Shown here piece after piece: positions 1-6,050 of a stretch of DNA of 6,064 bases (its first letter is position 1; every line of letters begins with the position of its first letter). A model generated the notes under the pieces. That model searched no databases. It was not told where the DNA came from and saw only the letters and a list, made by a program, of their open reading frames with translations. The stretch is taken from contig JAPLLP010000250.1 of NCBI GenBank assembly GCA_026387515.1, positions 5,050-11,113 on the forward strand, read 5' to 3'. This stretch comes from Candidatus Omnitrophota bacterium (lineage in GTDB: Bacteria > Omnitrophota > Koll11 > Gygaellales > Profunditerraquicolaceae). Both the position numbers and the translations under genes were made by a program.

Positions 1-180
1 ACGCAACAGCGCCCTGCCCCGGCCTTTACGCTCGATGGGGAAATGAGGATCATAATAAGGTATTACAATTGTCTTTATCTCCGGGATTACCGCCAATTTC
101 ACATTTACGTGTTCAACAGGTTTGCCGTCTTTCGTAATATAGACTGTGACGCTGCGGACTAAGATCCCGTCAGTCACGTC
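1..180 (-). other. Start of a C-terminal beta-rich domain, possibly Ig-like (Big_1 type), cut by the window edge
   Basis: After the last helix and a charged spacer (about 249-181), the product turns to alternating hydrophobic/polar strands. SVTVYITKDGKPV followed by VNVKLAV resembles the 'V.V...DGxPV..v.V.l' core of Big_1 or carboxypeptidase-regulatory-like Ig folds. Only about 60 residues are visible, so the fold is tentative. The open frame at base 1 shows that the gene continues. Confidence 0.35.
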
Positions 181-1650
181 ATTACGCTCTTCTTTAAAAA
201 CATACCCCTCCTTTAATAAATCCCGCAGAGTACACTCTGAATCCCCTGTCCCGCTTATATAAGCCCCGCAGATCACCATTAAGGCCGCCAGGGTCTGCCA
301 CTGGATAAGCCCGCTTAAATCCAAACCGAGTATCTTTTCTAAAATTATGCTTATCATCGGCCCAGAGGCAAAGATGGCTGAAAACTGCGAAACATCGAAT
401 GAAAGCATGCGCTGCAGCTTGAAATTGCATAACCAGAATACTATAAAGAAACTCACCCCCGTTACCGCGAAAAACACGTTGTGCGCGCTAAGTATGGATA
501 TGCCGTTATGGATTAAAAACGGCTCTCCGGATATAAGCATGATCGGGACCAGCAAAAGAAAATTCACCACATAATTACTAAGAAGCAGCATTATAGGAAG
601 CCATTGCGCCAGCTCTTCGTAATGGTCAGGCCTGGCTTCTTTGCTGTATTGAAATACCTTTCTTAATGCAGGGGGCATGGTGCCGGCTAAAAGCCCGAAT
701 GCCACTCCGATAAATAAATCTTTTAACTGAAAAACAGAGGTATTTAGAGTTAAAAGCACCATTGGCACTACCCCAAACAATAAGCCGATCGCTCCGCCCA
801 GCATTTTTCTTGGCCAGCCCTCTTTTTCCCGGTTATAGTGAAAGGCTAAAATCCAGGTGACCATATTGCCTAATTGATACAAAACCAGTAATATGGCTAT
901 GCTCACCTTGGGGAAGACAAAATATACCCCTAACGAAACAATGAGATTGATTGTCCCTGGGGTAAGGATAAGCCGCCACTCCTTGCCGGAAAGCGCTGCG
1001 AACATCCTCATTAGTTTGCTGTAGGCTGAGGCTGTTTTCATTTTTTTGTAGATAGCGAACAGCGGAACTACGACAAGAAACGACAAGAAGGCGTTGATAC
1101 AAAACACCCAGAAGGTCATTTGCAGCGCGGACACGGAAAGCTTGATCACATTAAGGAAATGGAAAGCCATCGGAGAGGCAATGGCGGCTACAAAAGCCAG
1201 GAGCACTTTATGTCTTTCAAGAAATCCTGAAACCCGCTTAAATATATTCATCCCTGCCCCATCCTTATGCGAAGCAACGATACCGGCTAGAATCAGTGTT
1301 ATATTGGAAAGGATCTGTCCGCTGGTTACAGGACTCCCCAATATTAGCCATGCCCATAAAGATGTCCAAAAAGGGATGACTGCCATGGTAAAAGCAAAAC
1401 GGGGTAAAGACATAAGCCGGTAGGCGTTAAAGGTCCCTGCCCAGGCAAAGAGAAAAATAACCGCAAGCAATATAATGTGCCAATTCACAAAATAGGCCGC
1501 AATATTTCCAAATGAAAGCGTGGCGGCATCTTGTATCAACCCTACGCCTGGCAGCCAACCCTGATTGCCTATTAAAATCCAGATAGGCAGCAATACCCAA
1601 TGTATGAGGCCAAAACGATACCCTTTCTTGATCTGGCAATTTACCGCTGC
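1..1650 (-). CDS. Frameshifted 3' continuation of the giant membrane protein (EamA-like units and start of a C-terminal domain), partial at the window edge
   Basis: Codons beginning at positions divisible by 3 are free of stops from about 1776 down to base 1, so about 549 residues left of the junction are readable and the frame runs off the window. The translation is coherent membrane protein: about 14 hydrophobic helices separated by short charged loops, then a hydrophilic tail. No ATG, GTG or TTG occurs in this frame between the upstream TGA near 1776 and a TTG at 1593, and that TTG has no ribosome site, so an independent gene start is not supported. The content completes the five-helix unit that the upstream frame begins. 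I therefore treat it as the same gene after a one-base shift. It would be a pseudogene part only if the shift is real and not bypassed. An ATG at 1251 with an AAGGA upstream is a possible internal start. Product role: inferred transporter-like membrane region. Confidence 0.82.
250..720 (-). other. EamA/DMT-like five-helix unit 4
   Basis: Five helices: beginning DLFIGVAFGLLAGTMPP (about 720-660), PIMLLLSNYVVNFLLL onwards (about 597-528), FFAVTGVSFFIVFWLC (about 474-427), FSAIFASGPMISIILE (about 384-337) and TLAALMVICGAYISG (about 294-250). A charged loop (about 645-604) follows helix 1. Units 3 and 4 look like a second DMT-type transporter fused behind the first. Confidence 0.6.
739..1215 (-). 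other. EamA/DMT-like five-helix unit 3
   Basis: Five helices can be followed: beginning HKVLLAFVAAIASP (about 1212-1150), LQMTFWVF onwards (about 1122-1050), WRLILTPGTINL onwards (about 975-912), VSIAILLVLYQLGNM onwards (about 903-842) and KMLGGAIGLLFGVVP (about 804-750). A basic loop with KKMK lies between helices 2 and 3, and NREKEGWPRK lies between helices 4 and 5, at the place of the usual E-R loop of EamA proteins. It starts a second ten-helix set after a charged spacer (about 1263-1216). Confidence 0.6.
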
Positions 1651-1694
1651 ACGGTAGTAAGGAGCGCGATAACCATCCCAAAACCCAAGCCCTT
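1261..1694 (-). other. EamA/DMT-like five-helix unit 2, split by the frameshift
   Basis: The first helix starts in the upstream frame at about residue 1449 (LGFGMVIALLTTVQ) and continues in the -1 frame as AVNCQIKKG. Further helices lie at about 1611-1550, 1503-1410, 1398-1335 and 1317-1270. The run ending in LILAGIVAS is a typical last helix of a DMT half. With unit 1 it makes a standard ten-helix arrangement. This holds only if the frame is restored, which is the main evidence that the shift is an indel. Confidence 0.65.
1641..1656 (-). other. Probable one-base deletion (frameshift) joining the two open frames
   Basis: The 1464-codon frame ends here as ...ACC GTG CAG CGG TAA. Reading one base back from about CAG gives GCG GTA AAT, which enters the long open -1 frame. 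Joined here, the protein reads ALLTTVQ followed by AVNCQIKKGYR. That is what the first helix of the second half of a DMT/EamA protein usually looks like: a small-residue hydrophobic helix leading into a basic loop. Restoring one base gives complete five-helix units on both sides. A real mutation, strain variation or an assembly error all fit; the sequence alone cannot separate them. Confidence 0.75.
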
Positions 1695-4600
1695 TTGGAA
1701 AATATTTCCCTTCAATACGGCAAAGAAACTTTCTTGTCCGCCAAATAATAAGCCCAAATGGCCATCAACAAGTATAAAAACTGCTGATAAGAGAACGCAC
1801 GCCAGGCTGATCAAATACTTTGGTTTATATTTCTCATCTTTTTGCCCCATTATTCTTCCAAAAATCCATACCCCTAAGATAAAACTAAGCAATAACCCCG
1901 TAACAAAGCTGGTAGAATATATCTGCGGGGCCAAGGCGGATTTAAGGGCATACGCGAAAAAAATGGTGAAGATACACTGGCTGATCACCGGGCTAAAGCG
2001 CACGCTGAATTTCTTTCCGTCACTCAAAGCATCAAAAGCAGTCTCTTCCTTGGGCGTATAACGCCAGCTACCAAGAAATACGAACACGCAAATATTTGCC
2101 AGGGTGAAAAATACCGGAAGATAGCCCACCGGATTTACATATTGGATATGAAAAACTATCTTCCCAATAACAGATGAAAAGCCCATTGCCGCCGGTAGGA
2201 AAAGCGACAACAATTGGATTTGGTGTTTCTCTATCCATGCGCGCGTGCGCGCAAGTGGCAAACGCATGGAAAAATCAAAGTTTTGCGCCTGCGCGGAAAG
2301 CGCAAGCCATTCGCTTTCATGTTCTTTATGATTCAACTCGTGCAGGGTGAGAGAATTTATTACTAGGAGGGAGAGCCTGTCTTTGGGGATGTGCCAGATT
2401 ATTTCTTGAGCCTTATGGTCCCAGCTGGCAATAGGAAGGAATATCGCTACTAAGGGGGCGAGAAAGCTCTTTAACCACGGCGGGCCGCGGATTAATTCTT
2501 TTGCCCGGGCAAGCTGCAGGGAAAAACACTCATTTATAACCTGCGTAAAGCCCTTTTTAGCTAAGGGGCTCTTTAACCACTGCCCAAAAATTACTTTGCC
2601 CAGCCATTGCCGAAAAACAGTAGTGTGCTGCTTAGCCTTTTTGAACCCGAAAAATAACGCCGGCAAATAATAAAATACGCCTAAGAGCAAGAGTGTCACG
2701 CGCAGCCAAGGTATATTCGTAAGCCACATGCCAAAGATAACGAATAGGCCGAAGTTTATAAAAATTGCGCAGGGCAGGATAACCCAGGCCCATCTTCTCA
2801 ATCCTAAACGCTCATCCTGGCGTATATCTTTGTTAGCCATACAGCCGAGAAAGATGGCCGTTAATGGCTGCAAGGCAGCGACAATAACGCTTTTTATATC
2901 TGTGCTGCACGGGATCAAAAATATAACGGTAATGATAAATGCCCAGGTAGGAAAGATAATAGCGATAACCTTCCTCAGCGGGGGAAGCATATTATTTAGC
3001 GTTTGTTTTATCGAGCGCGAGGTGATTATCTCGCGGGAAAACTCAGGAACGCGGTGCAGGATAAACGCGACGACTCCAGATATGGGGCTAGTGGTAGATT
3101 GATCTGCCAGGCCGATTATAGCCCGAGGCAAAGCCCCATCCCATAAAATATAGGTCAGCGGCCAAAACCAGCCATAAAATAAAAGGGTGGCAAAGATCAC
3201 GATTACCACATTAAGCGGTTTATAAGGCTGCCCGGAGAATTTTTTATTGAGATATTGCCCGAGCACCTCTCCGGCAGGGATAAATATCAGGAAGCTTACC
3301 AGGGTCTGCGTATTGGTGACGCACAATATGGTCACAAGCCAATCAGGCAACCCTTTAAGCGAATTCGTCAGTCCGCAGGACTCCCACAATGACTGATTAG
3401 GAAAGTATAGATAAATGAGCTTTAAAACAATGGCCGTGCCTATTAAAACCAGGACGATAAGTTTCAGCCAGAATAATTTATTTTCAGAGGGTTTACCTTG
3501 GAGCCTGAAAATATGGGCCTGGGCCCTTAAAGCAGAGTGGGTTCTTTTGGGATGTCCCGCGATCGGACAGATGAGGGCTAAGCAGAGTATAGGTAAGAAT
3601 AGAATGATTAATTGTATAGAGTAACACACAGAATAAGGCGGAGCCCGGATCAAAGCATTGATCCACCATTCAATCTGTTTAGGATAATTTTCAGCTATAA
3701 TTTTAAAGAATCCTTTTATCACAGCCGGACGCATCCTTATTAAGCCGAACCATAACATACCGCAAGCCTGCGCCAAAACAGAGCATTTACCAAATAAGAA
3801 CGATATAATTCCGTCTAAATCGCTCCAGTCTTTGTTGACAATGGCGTCGGCCCGAGCGTTGATCAGAGGTTTTTCACGCGCCTCATCTACTGCCAGGCCA
3901 ATGGCAATCGCGCCGACTGCCTTAGCATTCTGCACATCCGCCTGTCCGTCGCCAAAGACCGCTATCTGTCCCGGCCTAACCTCGCGCCCTTCGGCTTTCT
4001 CTCTTGCCATAATAACCCTGATCAGGTCTGCTTTGTTAAACTGCCTGTTCCCTGCTTCACCGGTAGCACCATATATGCCTTTAAAATATTTTTTCAACCC
4101 GATTTTTTCCGCGACATATTCCCTTGCCGCTACATCTCCTCCGGTAATAACATAACAGGGGATCCGACGGGAATGGAAATATTCTAACAATGGTATTATT
4201 CCTTTTACTAAAGGAGGATTTTGCGGCCAGAACTTCTCTTCTTGTTTCAAGCGCGCATCTCGTCTTTTCCTGTATTCTACGCAATAGGCTGCAGCGTCTT
4301 TAATAACAATTATACCTCTCCCCTGAGCGTTAGCTATTGCCTGCAGTACCAGTTGGTCCACCGGCCTCCCCAGATACCCGATCATCAACTCATGGGCTTC
4401 TTGCCTTATTGCCTCCGTGGGTTCGTTTTCGCCGGAAAGTATCTCAATCGCCATATCTTCTTCGATCTGCATGCCAAAGCTCAGGGCAGTGGAAACCGTA
4501 TCGTCAAAATCGAAAATAGCTAAGCGGATATCCAATCCGCTCCTGGGGATCATGGCTAGAGGCCAATCCAGCCAGCGCGTCAGCCAGCCATTGGCAAAGG

Positions 4601-6035
4601 CGTGAAAACCCATGGCCAGGAGCAAGGCAAACCCCGAAGCATACATAAAAGCGTAAAGATTATGCTGAAAAATAAGCGGGAGAAAAAACCCTAAACGGCT
4701 GATAGCGCCGATAAGCTCAATACGCATCACTATTGGCTTCGAGCGATTATGGTCTTCGGGAAGATAATCCCATTTGATTCTATCCGGGCCATCCCAACTG
4801 GCATATCCAAATACGTGTGATAGCGCAAAAATAAACATGCTGGCCACATACGCGATAATAGTTGCTTCCCAAAGAGCCATTTTGCACAGATACGCCAAGA
4901 GCAGGCTGCCGCCGGTAATGATCAAGCTGCCAAAAATCGGTTCTTCAAGCGCCCCGGCAATGGCCGCCGCCCATCTAATTGGGATATATTTAAGGTATTT
5001 CGATTTGTTCTGAAATTTTTGAACGAGCTTGGCGGTCAGAAAGATCAAACCGAGGGGATGTTCAGGCGCGGTGGCATGCTTTCTCACCACACTGGCTAAA
5101 CCCCAGAGCATGGGCAATCCGTGCTTCAGCACACTCACCGTAGTCGCCTCAGCAGACTCAAACCAGGCAATAGGCACTTCCGCTATTTTGTATCTTCTCT
5201 TTATTAGTAGAAGCAATAGCTCGGGATCAAAATACATCCCTGAAGCGCGCGCCAAAGGCAAGATATCCAGTAAGGCCTGGCGCGTAAAGACCTTGAGTCC
5301 ACGTTGGGTATCCCGTATACGGTCTCCTTTGCTATTGCGTAAACCCGGAACAATCATATGCACGCAACGGTTAAAGACGCGGCTGGATAAATTCCGGTAC
5401 CAGGGCATATCAAGCTGTTCCGCGCCTTTTATCCGACGTGAAGCAATAGCGCCGCCTACCCCCGGCTCATTAAGCGCGCGTTGAAAATTACCCAGTAACA
5501 CGGAGCTTATGGAAGTATCTACGTCAAAAAATCCAATGTGCTGAGCCCATCCTTCATCAACGGCAAAGCGCAATCCGCGCAGCACTGCCAAACCTTTTTT
5601 ACTGTGTAACTCTGCTTTCTCCTGAGGAGTTACGGTAATGATGCGCACCTGGCCAGGCTCTAGGAATTCGCCGCGGCCGGCATATTCCTGCTGTATCTGG
5701 CCCCAAAGCTCTTCCACACAAGCTGCCGAGGCCAAATCCGGGGTGCCATCATCAACCGCCAGTATCCTCCACTGAAAATCAGGGTTAACGCGCTTAATGA
5801 CCTGGAGCTCTTCTATCTTTATCCGTAAGGCATCTTCGCCCAATTCATTTTGGGGAGATGCCGGCATGAGCCTGCGCATCTCATTAAACATAGGCATAAC
5901 CATAAGCAGGCGCTCAGGGCTTTTGCCCGCGTAATAAGCTAACGAATCCTGCATTAGCTTACGTCCTCTTGCGCTACGAGCATATATCTGTGGATCTAAC
6001 GCCGGAGGAAATAATTCCTCTAATATACGGATCAT
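1641..6035 (-). CDS. Giant multidomain membrane protein: GT2 glycosyltransferase, CPBP-like, HAD phosphatase, Mpv17-like, EamA-like (5' part, 1464 aa to the in-frame stop)
   Basis: This frame is open for 1464 codons. The ATG at 6035 is chosen because AAGGAGGG lies 7 bases upstream and the glycosyltransferase fold begins about 40 residues later. Domains in order: GT2 glycosyltransferase (41-320), four-helix CPBP-like domain (350-490), HAD hydrolase (501-748), hydrophobic connector (800-880), Mpv17-like domain (897-1067), two helices (1082-1130), a soluble linker (1133-1270), one complete EamA-like five-helix unit (1271-1425) and the first part of a second unit (about 1449-1464). The stop at 1641 cuts that second unit inside its first helix, and the rest continues in the -1 frame to the left, so this is probably not the natural C terminus. 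No single known family has this architecture as far as I know; the whole-protein function is unknown. There is no signal peptide: the N terminus is a soluble cytosolic enzyme domain. Coding is certain; domain calls vary and are listed separately. Confidence 0.93.
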   Translation of the reverse strand: MIRILEELFPPALDPQIYARSARGRKLMQDSLAYYAGKSPERLLMVMPMFNEMRRLMPASPQNELGEDALRIKIEELQVIKRVNPDFQWRILAVDDGTPDLASAACVEELWGQIQQEYAGRGEFLEPGQVRIITVTPQEKAELHSKKGLAVLRGLRFAVDEGWAQHIGFFDVDTSISSVLLGNFQRALNEPGVGGAIASRRIKGAEQLDMPWYRNLSSRVFNRCVHMIVPGLRNSKGDRIRDTQRGLKVFTRQALLDILPLARASGMYFDPELLLLLIKRRYKIAEVPIAWFESAEATTVSVLKHGLPMLWGLASVVRKHATAPEHPLGLIFLTAKLVQKFQNKSKYLKYIPIRWAAAIAGALEEPIFGSLIITGGSLLLAYLCKMALWEATIIAYVASMFIFALSHVFGYASWDGPDRIKWDYLPEDHNRSKPIVMRIELIGAISRLGFFLPLIFQHNLYAFMYASGFALLLAMGFHAFANGWLTRWLDWPLAMIPRSGLDIRLAIFDFDDTVSTALSFGMQIEEDMAIEILSGENEPTEAIRQEAHELMIGYLGRPVDQLVLQAIANAQGRGIIVIKDAAAYCVEYRKRRDARLKQEEKFWPQNPPLVKGIIPLLEYFHSRRIPCYVITGGDVAAREYVAEKIGLKKYFKGIYGATGEAGNRQFNKADLIRVIMAREKAEGREVRPGQIAVFGDGQADVQNAKAVGAIAIGLAVDEAREKPLINARADAIVNKDWSDLDGIISFLFGKCSVLAQACGMLWFGLIRMRPAVIKGFFKIIAENYPKQIEWWINALIRAPPYSVCYSIQLIILFLPILCLALICPIAGHPKRTHSALRAQAHIFRLQGKPSENKLFWLKLIVLVLIGTAIVLKLIYLYFPNQSLWESCGLTNSLKGLPDWLVTILCVTNTQTLVSFLIFIPAGEVLGQYLNKKFSGQPYKPLNVVIVIFATLLFYGWFWPLTYILWDGALPRAIIGLADQSTTSPISGVVAFILHRVPEFSREIITSRSIKQTLNNMLPPLRKVIAIIFPTWAFIITVIFLIPCSTDIKSVIVAALQPLTAIFLGCMANKDIRQDERLGLRRWAWVILPCAIFINFGLFVIFGMWLTNIPWLRVTLLLLGVFYYLPALFFGFKKAKQHTTVFRQWLGKVIFGQWLKSPLAKKGFTQVINECFSLQLARAKELIRGPPWLKSFLAPLVAIFLPIASWDHKAQEIIWHIPKDRLSLLVINSLTLHELNHKEHESEWLALSAQAQNFDFSMRLPLARTRAWIEKHQIQLLSLFLPAAMGFSSVIGKIVFHIQYVNPVGYLPVFFTLANICVFVFLGSWRYTPKEETAFDALSDGKKFSVRFSPVISQCIFTIFFAYALKSALAPQIYSTSFVTGLLLSFILGVWIFGRIMGQKDEKYKPKYLISLACVLLSAVFILVDGHLGLLFGGQESFFAVLKGNIFQKGLGFGMVIALLTTVQR
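1761..2225 (-). other. EamA/DMT-like five-helix unit 1
   Basis: Residues about 1271-1425. Five hydrophobic helices in the EamA pattern: about 1273-1295, 1301-1323, 1347-1367, 1371-1394 and 1405-1423. The third and fourth are separated by only a few residues (ALAPQ), and the fifth ends in the small-residue/VDG turn typical of a DMT half. A long polar loop (about 1324-1346) lies between helices 2 and 3. DMT carriers move small metabolites or, in some branches, lipid-linked sugars; the substrate here is unknown. Confidence 0.65.
2226..2639 (-). other. Mostly soluble linker, unknown
   Basis: Residues about 1133-1270. Mostly polar and amphipathic, with one short hydrophobic patch (1187-1203). A WLKS motif occurs twice (1153-1156 and 1187-1190). 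HELNH occurs at 1232-1236 but the surroundings do not match the zincin consensus. The segment ends just before the first EamA-like helix. No function can be assigned. Confidence 0.5.
2640..2798 (-). other. Two membrane helices after the Mpv17-like domain
   Basis: Residues about 1080-1132 contain two hydrophobic segments (about 1082-1104 and 1109-1130), preceded by a charged loop (1069-1081) and followed by a basic stretch (1131-1136). They might belong to the preceding domain or form a separate hairpin. No family is recognised. Confidence 0.55.
2835..3347 (-). other. Domain: Mpv17/PMP22-like membrane domain
   Basis: Residues about 897-1067. The sequence follows the landmarks of the Mpv17/PMP22 family in order: AGEVLGQ (921-927) for the GDxxxQ helix start, YGWFWPLTYILWDGALP (954-970) for the G...GP.xH.WY..L stretch, ADQSTTSPI (977-985) for the conserved DQ..xxPI, and PTWAF...FLIP (1029-1042) for the W.xWP...xNF..VP stretch, then a last hydrophobic segment (1048-1064). 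About four membrane helices fit. The family is best known from eukaryotic mitochondrial and peroxisomal membranes, with a channel-like role proposed; here the function is unknown. Several family residues are replaced (GE for GD, P-L-T for P-x-H), so it would be a divergent member. The call is from motif order, not from a profile search. Confidence 0.5.
3396..3638 (-). other. Hydrophobic connector with two predicted membrane helices
   Basis: Residues about 800-880. Two strongly hydrophobic stretches (about 804-826 and 855-877) flank a basic loop rich in H, K and R (828-853). The basic loop is expected to be cytosolic by the positive-inside rule. No family is recognised. It links the HAD domain to the Mpv17-like domain. 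Confidence 0.6.
3792..4535 (-). other. Domain: HAD-superfamily hydrolase (phosphatase-like)
   Basis: Residues about 501-748. All four HAD motifs are present: motif I DFDDT (509-513, nucleophile D509 and acid/base D511), motif II VITGG (629-633, T631), motif III NKADL (667-671, K668) and motif IV FGDGQAD (694-700, D696 and D700). The region between motifs I and II (about 514-605) is largely helical and charged, as expected of a C1 cap, which usually sets substrate choice. A phosphate monoester hydrolase (a phosphatase, or less likely a phosphonatase or phosphotransferase) is the best reading. Complete motifs argue for an active enzyme. It begins about ten residues after the last helix of the preceding membrane domain and should be cytosolic. 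The substrate is unknown; a sugar phosphate related to the GT2 domain is a guess. Confidence 0.9.
4566..4988 (-). other. Domain: CPBP (CAAX/Abi)-like intramembrane protease fold, first motif altered
   Basis: Residues about 350-490 hold four or so hydrophobic segments (about 353-385, 388-410, 437-457 and 459-482). Three motifs sit in the order and spacing of the CPBP family: EEPIFG (364-369) for EExxxR, FALSH (403-407) for FxxxH, and HAFAN (478-482) for HxxxN. The glutamates and both histidines needed for metal or water activation are kept, but the arginine of the first motif is a glycine (G369). The domain may therefore be a relic, a structural membrane anchor or a variant enzyme. A charged loop (413-436) separates helices 2 and 3. 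It lies directly between two cytosolic enzyme domains, and an even number of helices would keep both on the same side. The family call rests on motifs only. Confidence 0.55.
5076..5915 (-). other. Domain: GT2 glycosyltransferase, polyprenyl/dolichyl-phosphate sugar transferase type
   Basis: Residues about 41-320. This GT-A fold domain should transfer a sugar from a nucleotide sugar, in this subgroup often to a polyprenyl phosphate on the cytosolic face. Visible motifs in order: a hydrophobic strand ending in MPMFNE (47-52), VDDG (94-97, the nucleotide-binding DDG/S position), SKKG followed by AVLRG (145-153), FFDVDTS with the metal-binding D171-x-D173, ASRR (198-201), SSRVFN (217-222), RDTQRG with LKVF (241-250), and FDPELL (269-274) followed by VPIAW (287-291). 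This order matches Alg5/dolichyl-phosphate glucosyltransferase-like GT2 enzymes. All key acidic residues are present, so the domain looks active. The spacer of about 40 residues between NE and VDDG is longer than usual. Sugar and acceptor cannot be read from the sequence. Confidence 0.88.
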
Positions 6036-6042
6036 CTCACTT

Positions 6043-6050
6043 CCCTCCTT
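6043..6050 (-). promoter_or_regulatory. Shine-Dalgarno site of the giant gene
   Basis: On the minus strand the bases read AAGGAGGG, a near-perfect anti-16S match, followed by 7 bases and then ATG at 6035. This fixes the start codon and indicates efficient initiation. Only 14 more bases lie to the right, so no promoter or upstream gene can be judged. Confidence 0.9.

Noticed and set aside
1411..1593. Independent downstream gene starting at TTG 1593, TTG 1470 or ATG 1413
   Set aside because: None has a ribosome site at proper spacing, and each would begin inside or between helices of a unit whose first helix is encoded upstream.
1427..1681. Minus-strand open frame of 84 codons in the third frame
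   Set aside because: It overlaps both long frames at the junction but reads as a shadow: scattered Arg and Cys, no helix pattern, and it does not continue either side's fold.
1600..2061. Plus-strand open frame of 153 codons
   Set aside because: Antisense to the EamA-like units. Its composition is what reverse-complemented membrane-helix codons produce, and no family features are seen.
2386..2420. HELNH (residues 1232-1236), a possible HExxH zinc-protease motif, with its surroundings
   Set aside because: The flanking residues (K then E after the second His) do not fit the zincin consensus, and no third ligand or protease fold was recognised. The motif is likely chance in a soluble linker.
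2549..2570. Inverted repeat near AGCCC...GGGGCT resembling a terminator stem
   Set aside because: It is imperfect, sits in the middle of the coding frame, and is not followed by a T-run on the coding strand.
2466..2580. 13-base direct repeat GCTCTTTAACCAC at 2466-2478 and 2568-2580
   Set aside because: Both copies are in frame and encode WLKS, 34 residues apart. No longer repeat, target-site duplication or mobile element accompanies them.
5029..5484. Plus-strand open frame of 151 codons
   Set aside because: It lies antisense to the well-supported glycosyltransferase domain, its translation is low-complexity S/K/R/P-rich with no recognisable motif, and no ribosome site was seen.
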